DNA of 64,000 nucleotides from Hygrophila difformis (taxonomy: Eukaryota; Streptophyta; Magnoliopsida; Lamiales; Acanthaceae): NCBI GenBank assembly GCA_030278955.1, contig JAOANR010000003.1, forward strand, positions 56,227,628-56,291,627, read 5' to 3'. The notes under the pieces are model-generated. The model saw only the letters and a list, made by a program, of their open reading frames with translations, was not told the origin of the DNA and made no database searches. Each line of letters begins with the position of its first letter. Positions within the stretch are counted from its first letter, which is position 1. A program made the translations under genes and the position numbers. Below are positions 45,508-56,356 of this stretch, one piece after another.

Positions 45508-46878
45508 ATGAGTCACGAAGGAGGAAATATTTCCAGGCCACCTCTACTTGATGGGACGAATTTTTCCTACTGGAAAACCAGGATGCGAGCATTTCTTATG
45601 GCCATTGATGAAGGAGTCTGGGATGCTGTTGAGACAAAGTACGAACCACCAGTGTTAGAACTGGATGATGGAACACGCATTCCCAAACCTAAGTCAAAAT
45701 GGAAGACTGTGGAAAGAACTCTATCCAGCATGAATTCGAAAGCCTTGAACGCCATCTTCAATGGTGTCACACAAGAGCAATACAAACTAATATCTGCATG
45801 TGACACGGCTTATGATGCATGGGTAGTACTGGTAAACTCCCATGAAGGTATGGCTTCAGTTAGATCCTCTAAATTGATTTCAATTGAATCCCAATTTCAT
45901 AAACTTACTATGGATGAGAACGAAACGATTGTTACATATTTTGGTAGAATTCGAGATCTAACAAACCAGGCACATCAGCTTGGTAAAATTTACACTCAAC
46001 AGGAGATCGTTCGAAAGATTGTTGGATCTATTCCAGATAGGTTCAATCCCAAAATTGCAGCACTTGAACTTTACAAGGATTACTCTACTATTCAAGTCGA
46101 TGAACTTATGGGCATATTGCAATCTTGGGAGATGGATCATTGCAAGGACGTTGTTATCAAAAGCATTGCTTTCAAATCCGAATCTAAAGATGCAGACGAG
46201 AAGGATAATGAAATTGAGAGTGAAGACGGTGATGATGATGAGATTTCTGTGCTTACCAAGAAATTGGCTAGACTTTTGAAAGACAAAAGAAACAAGCAGG
46301 GACGCACAATCAAGAAAAGAGAAGGATCGTACAAAAGAAATGATTCCAGGAGAAAATCAAATTCCATTGACAAAGGCAAATATGATTATCATGAAGATGA
46401 TAAACCTAAAGGTCCCGAGTGCCATGAATGTGGAGGCTTTGGACACATTAAAGCCGATTGTGGTAACTTAAAGAGGAAAAGCGGGAAGAAGACCACCTTC
46501 AGCGAATCTGAGAATGAAGGAGAAGCCAGTGATGGAGAATCTGAATATGGAAATGCCTTAACTGTACAAAGAACTTGAGATTCTAACTCATGTCCTGACA
46601 CTGAGTCCAATCATGGAAATATCACTGACTCTGTCAATACCGGTTTCATTGATCATGGTTGTTCTTCTGTAAACAGGGATCAGACTAAAAGCATTGAGAA
46701 ACTCACCGAGCTCTATGAGGAAGTTTTTGAGAAACTTGAGACTTCCATGACTGAGTGCGAGGAGCAAAAAATGGTGATCCAGAATCTCAGGGAGCAGATC
46801 AATGATCTTATGAAGGAAAAGGAAAACCTGAGTACTGAAGCTGAAACTGTATCCAAGAAGGTGTCTGAAGCTTTCAGG
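45508..46878 (+). pseudogene. Gag of copia element 3, with an in-frame stop and lost 3' part
   Basis: The frame opens at ATG 45,508 (MSHEGGNISRPPLLDGTNFS) and has the same capsid order as element 2: VVLVNSHEGMASVRSSKL near residue 110, [15 protein letters not shown] near 210, and a zinc knuckle CHECGGFGHIKADC at residues 305-318. It meets TGA at 46,576 after 356 codons. The same frame then stays open for another 100 codons of charged coiled coil (EKLTELYEEVFEKLE) up to TAA at 46,879. The TGA is thus a point stop inside gag, and pol has been lost. Confidence 0.85.
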
Positions 46879-48489
46879 TAAAACCCCGCTGCAATGCCCC
46901 CCGACAGCCTTTACACTATAAATCCTATAGGGCTGTTAAAAAGCTTGCCTAGTTTTTCCTACCGAAAGCGCACGGTATCAAGCTGCAATATTTATTTTTA
47001 TTGTCGGGATCGTTCAATAGAGAGTTACACGATAGAAGTGTTTTAATAGAATTATTAGCTCTAGAATCTGTCTCTACTCTCGATTTAAGAATGTTGTAAT
47101 GATGATTACTAAAGAATACTGCTGAAATATAAATGCTCAAAGCTGTAAACAAAGTAAAGAAAGCAATTAAAAAGATGTCGAACATTATGGTTATATTCAT
47201 GTGTTTAAAATGTCACGGACCAAATCAAATGAAATAAGAATATGATGAGAATATCATACTTCATTGGCTAAAACATAATGAAAGTCCATTGAGATAGAAA
47301 AATCCTTTATACAACTTAATCAAATCTTCATGTCTTAAATCACTTCCCAAGACAGGTACTTATGATTCAGTGTCATGACATTCTAAGCTCTGAAATCATG
47401 GAATACTGTCATCACAGAATGATCGGTCAGGCTCTTTCTGTGATAAAAGCTCTTCAGAATTGTCACTTAATCTTTTTCTTTCAAACTCAGATTAAGCCTT
47501 TGACAACTCGATGTCACTTCTAAATCATGCTATATTTATCTGAACTTGAAGTTGTTCTTTTTATTACTCTGATCAAATTGATCTTATGACCCTGTATTGG
47601 ATGTCCTCTACAACAAGTGAAAAAGCTAGTATTTAAATCTATCATCCAATGGTTCCATAAGACTTGTTTCCTCAGAGTAATTCCTGCAAGTATTCGTAAG
47701 GAATAATAGTCTTGTAAGTATATCAAGATGAAATTGCTATTCAAATTCCTTGACTTATCCAGACTACTCAGATTTGTATGAATGATTCAGCTCGAGAAAT
47801 CTCTGTAAACAGTTCCAAATATCCATGATTTAACTCAGGATTAGCAGACTGTAAGAGAAATATTTAATCTCCTACTCATAGCATGTAGTGATAACTATAA
47901 AGCCATGAACCCTGGAAATTAATCTTCCTGATACTCTACTAATTATTAGGACAAAAGATGGTTTTTGAAACATCTTTCCCTTTTAAACGACAGGTACTAA
48001 ATGCCCAACTAAAGAACAAGTTTGTTCTTCATTAGTCCTGAGTAAATAATGATTGAGAAAACCTATATCATCATCTTTCTCAGTGTACCAGTGAAAGTAA
48101 TAATACGAAATGCAGATATGAATTGTGAGTCTGTCATTATGAAGTAAGATTACTCATCATAGACTGGGAAGTACCCCAAAATATTATATGTATATGTAAT
48201 ATTATATGTATAAAGAAATGTTGAGGGTTCTGAATCCTCTTAATCAAAATGCAAGGGTGTTTCCAAAATATACATCGGAAACTAGACAGAATTAGGAAAT
48301 AACTTTCCCAAGAAAAAGGATTTGAGAAATAATTCTGCAAAATAAATGTCCAAAATAGCTCGCAGTAACTACTTTGGGTTTCAAACTATGAACATTCCAA
48401 TTTTCCGCACGCTATGTCTGTACAGCGTGGAGGGAGCTAATATTCAAAGAATGTTCCTCAGATTTTGTTTATACAAAGAACTGAATGCC

Positions 48490-48731
48490 TCGCGGTAATT
48501 TTTGTAAGAATGCGGCGAGGTACTCAATTCCTATTTATAGATAGGGGTTATATATGTATAAGAAGTAAAAGTGGATAATTGATGCCCTGTAAAATGGATA
48601 TCAAATCTATTGCTATTATAGGATGGTCCTCTCGCTTTGTCAGATTGACATCGCGTGAGTATTTGAATAGCCTTTGTCACAACAAGTTTATCTGGATATT
48701 TCCTCGCGTCATCTTTTAGGAAGAAGCGAGG
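48490..48731 (-). repeat. Cluster of CTCGC/GCGAG foldbacks around an orphan TATA box
   Basis: CCTCGC...GCGAGG (about 48,490-48,522) and CCTCGCG...AGCGAGG (about 48,703-48,731) are inverted repeats with loops of about 15-20 bp. CTCGCTTTGTCA...TGACATCGCGTGAG (48,629-48,659) is an imperfect one between them. A related CACGCT/AGCGTG pair lies near 48,407-48,430. The TATA box at about 48,537 sits between them. Confidence 0.7.
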
Positions 48732-49683
48732 ATTTACCCTTATTCGAAGTAAATGATCAGAATTTATAACTGTCATAACTACCTTCTGGGATTTCCGTTT
48801 AGAAAATTATGAACATAGAATCTTTTGCATCCAAATTCATGAACTCAGAGCTATTGATTCTTAAAGATTATCAAGCGATGATTAACACTGCATGGGTCTC
48901 TAGTAACCTTTTAGAGTTCTGAACATTAAACACTATGATTCTCGTTTGTGAACATAACATCGACAGAAAATCGAGTAAATTCATAATTCTGCTAGGTCAT
49001 ACCTAACTCGGTTACAATATCCAAATTTCCTGTGTAATTGGAACGAACAATTTACGAATTAAAAATGTGGAAGTGTATAATCTTCGAGAATCGAATTAAG
49101 GATATGATGCAAAATTCAAATTGAATATCGAAGTTGAGGTTTATACTCTGCTGAAACAGAATTAAGAAATAGAAATGGAAACCAGAAAGATAAGAAATTC
49201 ACAATCTGATAACCGATCATTCTTCATGTATCTCAAATAACAAAGAATTAAAAACGAATACACCTGGAAATCTGATTGCTATCAGAATAATGCAAAGATG
49301 AGCGAACAAGTCGGAAGTTAGATGATGATCGTCGTGATGGATGAACAAGCGATCCGAAAGCAACTCTCCTCCCAGGGTAACCTCAAGCTAATCTAACAGC
49401 TAATCTTAAAGAAATCTACTACGAAATTGAATTACAAATCTATGAAATCAAATTAGAATTCTACGAAATCAGATTACAAATCTGAAGAACTCGAAGTAAA
49501 TTGCAGGGAAAATTAAATCCTAACCTACCTACTAAACTCTAAAAAGTGGACTGGAGAGTAAAATCGAGCTATTCTCTTCAATCTCCCGCCTGCTGAGCTG
49601 ATTCCCCCAAGGGTCTTATTTATAGATGGGTGTTGTAACAACTTGAGCCTTGGATGATAACCGCTCGCATCAGAATAACTCTC

Positions 49684-49716
49684 CTCTCGCTTTGTCCAGT
49701 TCCTTCAAAGCGAGAG
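49684..49716 (-). repeat. Perfect 11 bp hairpin with CTCTCGCTTTG arms
   Basis: CTCTCGCTTTG (49,684-49,694), 11 bp loop, CAAAGCGAGAG (49,706-49,716). It lies about 60 bp upstream of the minus-strand TATA box at 49,617. A second foldback, CGCGATG/CATCGCG with a 9 bp loop, lies at 49,829-49,851. Confidence 0.85.
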
Positions 49717-51244
49717 TTCAGAAACTTAATCATCTTTCTCAACAAGGCGAGGTCCTTCAATTTCTCCAAAGAATTTGCTTCTCGCCATGATGGATAAAAC
49801 TTTCTGTCTGGCACAGGTTTTCTTCCCTCGCGATGTCAAACAATCATCGCGTGGACTTCAGCATCTGCACATTTTCCTTAAATCTTTTCCTGATTTCAAA
49901 AACAAGCCCTCGCACCATTCCTTTTCTTTCCTTGCTATGTCCTTTCCTCCTACTGCTGCTTTCCAGCTTAACTTCCTGATAAATGACAAAGCGTGGATCA
50001 GTTCAATAGAAACACAGCGTGCGAGACTTGCAAAGAAAACTTAGAATTTCAAGCCATTTTCAGTGTAATTCCAACTTCTTCACAATCTTAATTCTTCTTC
50101 CATCTTTTCTGATCCTCTATGATTATTCATAAAAAATCAATGGAATTAAGAGCAAAAGAACATGACTAAGACACTAAATTGGACGCAAATGACAGTCATA
50201 AAAGGCTGTCATCACCATCCTCACATTTAGAAACACTTGTCCTCAAGTGGTAAGAAACTTGTAAAGTTTCAAAGAATAAGTCCAATTAGTGGCTTCTGGA
50301 ATTTAGATGTTCATGTAAGATTCCACTGGATCACTACCTTCTCTTTTCCAACCATCTCAAGCTCAACTCTTTCAACTGATTGATGCTTCATACCTGACTT
50401 TGAATTTACCAGGTTCATGAAAACATTAACAAAAGTGATTTGCATTTATGTGAATTATTGTTCTGCTCCTTAGTTAGTCAGACTTCTCTTCTCACGCTCA
50501 ATCCTGTCCAACTCATGTGCATATCTTGTATTCTTAAATGAAATACACTCTCTCTTTTTATCAAGGGGTGGCCTTCCGTAGCTTTCAATAGCTCGGTTTC
50601 ACATTATTAGGAGGAGTCGCATGGCCTGACATTGCAGATGAAACTTCAACTCCCCTGCCCTTGATTCTGCTTTTTTTAAGTTCTCCAACTTATAAATCAG
50701 AGGGGCAGCTGTGCCAGCTACTTATATCCACATTATTTTACCACGTCTGTTTCTGAAATTTCCCTTGCTCTCTTTTTTTTTTTTTACTCAATATGCACAC
50801 TCATCTTCCAAGAGAGACTAGATTAGATCAATCCTCCTAACCTTGTGCAGTTGTTGTTTATAGTATACAAATCACTAAGGTTAATATAATCATAAAACCT
50901 TCAAACTATTTATCCAGTAATGACATCAATCAATCTCAGAGCTTACAGCTGAAGACAGTTTTCAAGAGCGGCTCATGCTTGCAGTGAAAATCTATAAAGT
51001 AGATGTCTCCACAGCAACCACTTTAGACTCATCTTCTATTCCTTCATCAGTTTATTAGCTTCCCTGAGTTTTTGTGTTGTTCTTTTTTTTTTATATATGA
51101 TCCTAGCTTGAAATTCAATACTATGATACAACTTCATATTAATTCTATCCTAAGTTATATTAGAATGAATGGAAACATGAAAGAATTAAAGAAAAAGAGA
51201 CTGCAATTAAAAAGAAAAAGGTTTCAGAAAACTCCCCTGTGATC

Positions 51245-52623
51245 TCAGGATGGTCCTGCATCATTGTCTGGATCTTTGGGTGGTATGGATGGAGATTTCT
51301 TTAGATCCGAGACTAGGTTGGCAATGATGTCTACCAATCTCGTACTATTATACTGCTCCTGCCTCCTCAGCTCCATATCCCTTTCTCGTTCCTGTCTTCT
51401 TTCTTCAAGTTCTTCTCTTCTCAGCCTTTCAAATCTTTCCATTTCTTCCCTTCTCATTCTTTCCTGTCTATCCCATTCTTCCTTCCTTATCTTTTCTTGC
51501 CTCTCCATCTCCTCTTTCCTGAGTTTTTCTTCAGTTTGAATTCTGACATGCTCAAGTTCAATCCTCTTCTGCTCCATTTCTCTTTGAACATGCTTGTCTT
51601 CTGACATAGTTTTCACTAGCATCTCCATGGACTGTGCAAAACTTTGGATTGAAGTACTCATATTCTGAGATTCATCCACAGATACTGTGTTCCTCATTGG
51701 TTGTCTCAAAGGTTGAGATGGTGCAGAAGTGTTCTCAAACTCCTCATCTTCTGGAATCGGATTTAATGCAGGAGATGGAGTTACAGTCTTTGTCCTTTTT
51801 ACTGCGGCCCTTGGCTGATATGATCATGATTTTGAAGGAAGATTGACCCTTTTTGTCTTAGGAGATGGCACCTTTGATCCTGATCCCTCGGAAGTTTGTT
51901 CCTCTAAATCCGGCATTTGGTAAACCAACTCTCCCCTCAAAGTGTCTTCTGGCAATGGAATAGGAGGATCTATCTTTATGATCTCTGGTAAAAATGGTGT
52001 GATTGAAACTCCTTGTTTCTCACAGAGTCTTCTGATTAAATTTGGATAGGCCAATGCTGCATCTTCTCCGACTCTTGACTTAATAACATTGAGGACATGG
52101 TGTGCAGCACTGCATTTCCTTCCTGACCATAACAATGCAAATCCCTCGAAAGTTCCGGCTGAAGGTCCTTGAAAATTTGTAGTGGGTCTGAGCTTTGAAT
52201 AATAGAAATCAAGTGTTGGCAGGTACTCAGGCTTCAAATTCTTCAATGGAATCTTATTCTGCTCAGTTCCTCTGTGTGTTGAACAGAATCCCAGTGCCAT
52301 TTTTCTAGCATTAACAAGTTTATTTCCTTGAGTTTTCTTCCTCAAAAGAACCTCAGATTTAACTTCTGGCTGTTCTAACAAGGTGCCTGTATCAGATCAT
52401 TTAGAGTTTCTATAGTGACTTGCACTGTTTTTCCTCTAATCCATGTTGTTTCTGCCTCAACATCAAAGTTAGCATAGAACTCCCTGGTTAGTTCCACATA
52501 GCCACATTTGTTATTGTGTCTCATGAAGATGTCCCATTCATTGATCCTCCTCCAGTAGCTGATACACTTATGATCCAGCCACTTGGGATGAAATCCTTTG
52601 TTCGGAACAATCATTTTGGACAT
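51245..52623 (-). pseudogene. Broken ORF with plant-transposon-type domain and coiled-coil tail
   Basis: Three minus-strand open pieces form one former gene: 52,375-52,623 (MSKMIVPNKGFHPKWLDHKC ... ELTREFYANFDVEAE), 51,824-52,381 (LDFYYSKLRPTTNF, FEGFALLWSGRKCSAAHHVL) and 51,245-51,820 (a 100-residue coiled coil of RREEMERFERLRREELEERR type). A frame change lies near 52,378, and a TGA at 51,824 interrupts an otherwise continuous frame. The xELTREFYANF and following ...KLRPTTN...ALLWSGRKxSAAHHV layout resembles the 'putative plant transposon protein' domain of plant mobile elements, from memory; it shares the FYANL-type motif with the second ORF of copia element 2. It starts 21 bp after the stop of the 1,128-codon ORF. 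Function unknown. Confidence 0.65.
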
Positions 52624-52643
52624 CCCAAGTAGTTCTCCAATGC

Positions 52644-55600
52644 CTACTTTCTTCCATTAAACTTAACCTTGATTTCTTCCTCTGTGAATTCAGTCCTCTT
52701 TTCAATGCTATCAGGGATTGACAGCCTCACCTTTGGACTATTCTTCCCCCAATAAGTTGAAGGTAGCAATTCTGGAACATCTTTTCCGGGGGATGATCCT
52801 TCAGACGTATCTGATTCATTTCCCTCGGATTCTTGCGCTTCTTCCTGCTCATCCCCAGCATTCTCATTTCCTTGTTCTTCTGTTTGGCCTCCTTCTTGAG
52901 CAGGTTCCGTGTTTTCTTCATGAACTTGTTCTGGGTTTTGTTCATGGTCAGGCTCTGGATGTTCTTCTTGAACTCTATCAGTGTCATCATGTTGTGAATT
53001 GCCTATACCTGAATCATGTATCAATGACGTGCTGGTATCTACCTTCTCAGTAACTTCCAGGCTATGCTGATTTAAGATCTCTGTGGGATCTTCCTGTACA
53101 GGTTCATTCAGTAGAAGAGGAATAGCAGTAGGTTCTGAATCTAAAAGTCCTTTGACTCCAAAATATTCTTCTACTTTCTTCTTCTGTTCTGCGGCCCATT
53201 CAGGATCATTCATCCTTGCAATTGCTCTCTGAACTACTTCATTCCTGACTTGAGGTGGAAGGAGCCATTGATTCATTTGATTTTCAGCATTCGTCTGTGT
53301 TCTGAGATATTGACTGACAGTGTCTTCTACAAAATATTTTCTCTGCTGAACTTCTTGAGTTTCATTCCTCTGCACTTCTTCTTCATAAGCTTGAATTGCT
53401 AATGGAGATGGTTCCACTACTTGGTCAGAATTTATTTGTTGTTGGATTTCTTCTAATTCTGACTCAAGTTTAGCACCATATTCACTTGCTTGTTCTACTG
53501 AAGTGCGTGCATTCCCTCCTTCTCTAGCCAATTTTCTGAACTTTTTAATCAGTCCTTCCAGAGAGTAAGTCATGTTTCCGACTGTAGTTCCATGCAAGTT
53601 CATATCTTCAAAAGTTTGCAAATCTTCAAGTGACTGTTCCTGAAATGTGTCCGCCACTGATTTCTCAATTTGATTCACAAATTCTTGCTCATCTGCAGCT
53701 TGTTCTGGTGGTACATCTTGTTCAGTTTCTTTTTCTGAAAATCCTTGTAAATCAATCTGACTTTGAATAATATCTTTGTTAACCTGAGCTTGCTGATCTT
53801 CATCTTGCTCTTCTCTGACATCTTTTTCAGCAATGTGAACCTGTTGGAGATCAGTGCTCGGTCTAGTTGATCCTTGTTCATCAGGTTGATGTTCTTCAAT
53901 ACATGCTCTCCAGCCCTCTGGATCTATATCCCCCACTTCCAAATTAGTATAAGGAGTGAGCTCCAACTTCTCTGTGTAGGGAACTATACCTAGAGTTGGT
54001 TCGACTTTTTCTTCTTCAGAGCTGGTGTCAGGTACCACATACTTAGGCTTCCTGGCTTTCATCTTTATCCTGAATTTCTTAACAGGTTTTTCAGGTTCTT
54101 TTTCTTGTTGCTTTTCTTGCTCAAGAGTGATTTCCAATTGTTCTACATTCTCCAGAAAAGACCCTTGCTGCTTAAGTTCTTCAGGATCAGTTTCCTTCTG
54201 ATTAGAGGGCAACTTTCCTCTCCTTTTATAAGTAACAACTTCTTTCTTTTCTTGGGCTAATTGTAGAATCTCAACATCTTCGTCCATCAAGTCCTTTGTC
54301 AAATCCATAATTTCCTTGGCTGCCAGGTCATCTCCATTTTTCCTCTTCTTTGGAATCCGACTAGTCTCCTTAGATCTGCTTGTCTCCACCTTCCTCCCAG
54401 TCCTTTTCTTAGCTATTGGTACTTCATCTGAAGTGCTCGAACTGAGATTGTGTGACTTTCTCTTTTTGGTGGATACTTTCTTTTTACCTTTCTTTTCTTG
54501 AGTTCTCATAAGTTCCTCCCATTCACGATCTGCCTTTCGTTTGTTTGCATAATAGCAATCCATACTTTCTTGCAGAATCGGATGAATTTCATCATTTTCC
54601 TCATTCTTTTCTCCCACAATAGTTGTAACCTCATCAACTACTCTCATCTTCTCTATTCTTTGCTCATCATCTGTACTGTCTTCATCTGAATCGTGCTTCT
54701 TAACATAGAAATTCTTGCCCAATCCTTTCAGCATGATATTCATTCCCTTTCTATTCAGATATTTCTCATTCCATGCATCCCAATCATCAATAATTACCTG
54801 CTGAATTCTTCCTTGTGTTTGATCAGTGTAGGGTCTGTGCTCCTTGTATGCATTTTCCCTGCACATAGCATCATACATGACATACTTCTCGATGAATTCT
54901 TTCTTCCTCTCCTGGACATATCCATGAACTTCTTGTTGGAGAGTAGGAGGTAATCTTTTCATGATCTTGTTGGGTCTATCTGTAATGAGAAGATCTGCAT
55001 CTGCTGGTGTTATTGATGGGGCTGAAACCTTTCTGAAATTCGCTACAGGTTCCAGTCCTTCATTAACAACTGATTCTCTGAAAATATTCCTTACTATATT
55101 TTGTGGTGTCTGTTTTGCATCTGATCTCTGCTTCCTGTTTTTGCCTGATCTCTCAGCTTCTCTTTCCTCTGCATCCTTAATCCATGCTTGCTGCTCTGAC
55201 ATCAAATCAGCAAATTCCTCCAAAGGAAATTCCTCATCAGGTTTCCTTATCAACCCTGGTTTAAGAATCCTTTTCCTTAGATCTGTCCCTTTAGACCAGT
55301 TATTCATATACCTGATCCAGGTATTTCTAGCTTCCTGAATAATTCTAAGGACATCTTTCCATACCATCTTACCTTGTTTAGCTTTCTTGAAATAAGGCTC
55401 TAGGTCATGCCTTAAGTTTATCGGAGCATCAATAATTCTATCAAGGGCCAGATTTGTCAAGAAATTATGTTCAACGGGTCCCTTCTTGCTCAGGAATGTT
55501 GGAGGCATGTATGCAGGGAGTGCCTGCTGAGCATCATAGACTCTAGCATTCCGGATTTCATTAAGTTTGCAGCAATATCTGGTGAGTCGCTTCACATATT

Positions 55601-56030
55601 TTGGTAGTGGTTGGGGATCAAAGTAATCCAACTCCAGCCCTGTTTGATCTTTCGGATTGATAATTCTGTAGCATTCCTGATTCCACTCAGCCATGCACTT
55701 CCTTTCCCTTTCCAAAAGTCTTTCCAGTCTGATTTCATTAGGCAGGTGCCTGTCATTGATCAGAATTATCATTTGATCATCCCAAAATCTATTCATCTTA
55801 TTCCAGAATGCTTCTTCTAAATCAATCCTCAATGATTCCTTTTCCTTGTCTGGTATATGTTGAAACATGAATGGATTGATATAAAAGTCTGGTGGTGAAA
55901 TTTGCATTCCTGTCCATCCACCACTTTTCCGAATAGTTTCTACCATGTTAACCGTTTTCGTCTTTGCCAAGAATGATTTCTCTTTCTTATCCGATTCTAT
56001 ATTTCGAGCTTGAAGTTCTTCATAGGTCAT
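52644..56030 (-). CDS. Unrecognised 1,128-residue protein, probably of a mobile element
   Basis: The ORF is intact from ATG 56,030 (MTYEELQARNIESDKKEKSF) to TAG 52,644. Residues about 1-330 look globular, rich in Trp, Tyr and Arg (GGWTGMQISPPDFYINPFMF, RLTRYCCKLNEIRNARVYDA). Residues about 330-480 form a second helical part. From about 490 to 610 there are basic nuclear-signal-like clusters (KKGKKKVSTKKRKSH, RIPKKRKNG). The last 450 residues are rich in Glu and Gln with coiled-coil character (EQEKQQEKEPEKP, EEHPEPDHEQNPEQVHEENT) and end in WGKNSPKVRLSIPDSIEKRT. I recognise no enzyme motif: no reverse transcriptase, integrase or transposase catalytic set. Position directly before the transposon-type ORF on the same strand suggests the two belong to one element. 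Confidence 0.6.
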   Translation of the reverse strand: MTYEELQARNIESDKKEKSFLAKTKTVNMVETIRKSGGWTGMQISPPDFYINPFMFQHIPDKEKESLRIDLEEAFWNKMNRFWDDQMIILINDRHLPNEIRLERLLERERKCMAEWNQECYRIINPKDQTGLELDYFDPQPLPKYVKRLTRYCCKLNEIRNARVYDAQQALPAYMPPTFLSKKGPVEHNFLTNLALDRIIDAPINLRHDLEPYFKKAKQGKMVWKDVLRIIQEARNTWIRYMNNWSKGTDLRKRILKPGLIRKPDEEFPLEEFADLMSEQQAWIKDAEEREAERSGKNRKQRSDAKQTPQNIVRNIFRESVVNEGLEPVANFRKVSAPSITPADADLLITDRPNKIMKRLPPTLQQEVHGYVQERKKEFIEKYVMYDAMCRENAYKEHRPYTDQTQGRIQQVIIDDWDAWNEKYLNRKGMNIMLKGLGKNFYVKKHDSDEDSTDDEQRIEKMRVVDEVTTIVGEKNEENDEIHPILQESMDCYYANKRKADREWEELMRTQEKKGKKKVSTKKRKSHNLSSSTSDEVPIAKKRTGRKVETSRSKETSRIPKKRKNGDDLAAKEIMDLTKDLMDEDVEILQLAQEKKEVVTYKRRGKLPSNQKETDPEELKQQGSFLENVEQLEITLEQEKQQEKEPEKPVKKFRIKMKARKPKYVVPDTSSEEEKVEPTLGIVPYTEKLELTPYTNLEVGDIDPEGWRACIEEHQPDEQGSTRPSTDLQQVHIAEKDVREEQDEDQQAQVNKDIIQSQIDLQGFSEKETEQDVPPEQAADEQEFVNQIEKSVADTFQEQSLEDLQTFEDMNLHGTTVGNMTYSLEGLIKKFRKLAREGGNARTSVEQASEYGAKLESELEEIQQQINSDQVVEPSPLAIQAYEEEVQRNETQEVQQRKYFVEDTVSQYLRTQTNAENQMNQWLLPPQVRNEVVQRAIARMNDPEWAAEQKKKVEEYFGVKGLLDSEPTAIPLLLNEPVQEDPTEILNQHSLEVTEKVDTSTSLIHDSGIGNSQHDDTDRVQEEHPEPDHEQNPEQVHEENTEPAQEGGQTEEQGNENAGDEQEEAQESEGNESDTSEGSSPGKDVPELLPSTYWGKNSPKVRLSIPDSIEKRTEFTEEEIKVKFNGRK

Positions 56031-56356
56031 CTTATGAATCCTTAAGAAACAAGAACAACTGGTAAGTTAGTGTCACCATACTCACATTTAGAGTTTGACG
56101 TGCAGATGATAAAAAGAAACATAATACCAGATTTCCTTTTTATATTCATCATTCTATCCATGATATCACCATACTCACATTTAGAGGTTTGCTCTAAATG
56201 TGAAGATTTCAATGCTGACTAAGTCTACTTTAATGCAGAAAATAGCAGAAAACTTAAACTCAAAACATCATTAATCAAAGGCAAAACATGGAATTCATCA
56301 GATTCAAAATATGGAATTACAAAGCATGGTGTTTCTTATGACATTCAACCTATCAA
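56031..56356. other. Spacer with an 11 bp perfect hairpin
   Basis: CACATTTAGAG (56,176-56,186), loop GTTTG, CTCTAAATGTG (56,192-56,202). TCACCATACTCACATTTAGA occurs at 56,073 and 56,167 and, with one change and without the last G, at 50,212. The ORF block 51.2-56.0 kb thus lies between copies of one 20 bp direct repeat. Confidence 0.65.

Larger units (their letters stand above)
44412..46878 (+). mobile_element. Ty1/copia element 3, SIRE-like, only LTR and gag remain in the window
   Basis: The 5' LTR (44,412-45,460; TGTTAGAACC...GGACCTAACA) is about 1,049 bp and has matching TGTTAG/CTAACA ends. A primer site and a gag follow, closely related in layout to element 2. The coiled-coil reading frame ends abruptly at about 46,878, and the next sequence is unrelated non-coding DNA. 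No protease, integrase or reverse transcriptase of this element and no 3' LTR occur before the window end. It is either truncated or interrupted by the insertion of the next block. Confidence 0.85.
46879..51244. other. 4.4 kb non-coding block with hairpin clusters and two orphan minus-strand promoters
   Basis: No credible coding region is present on either strand. On the minus strand two good TATA boxes occur (TATAAATAAG near 49,617-49,627 and TATAAATAGG near 48,532-48,543). Upstream of each are short inverted repeats with CTCGC/GCGAG arms, the best being CTCTCGCTTTG/CAAAGCGAGAG (49,684-49,694 and 49,706-49,716). Downstream of the 49.6 kb TATA a leader-like stretch ends in a splice-donor-like CCAG|GTGTAT near 49,260. 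A motif TCACCAT-C-CTCACATTTAGA at 50,212 recurs at 56,073 and 56,167. The block could be a long LTR or promoter region of a minus-strand element; this is not proven. Confidence 0.5.
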
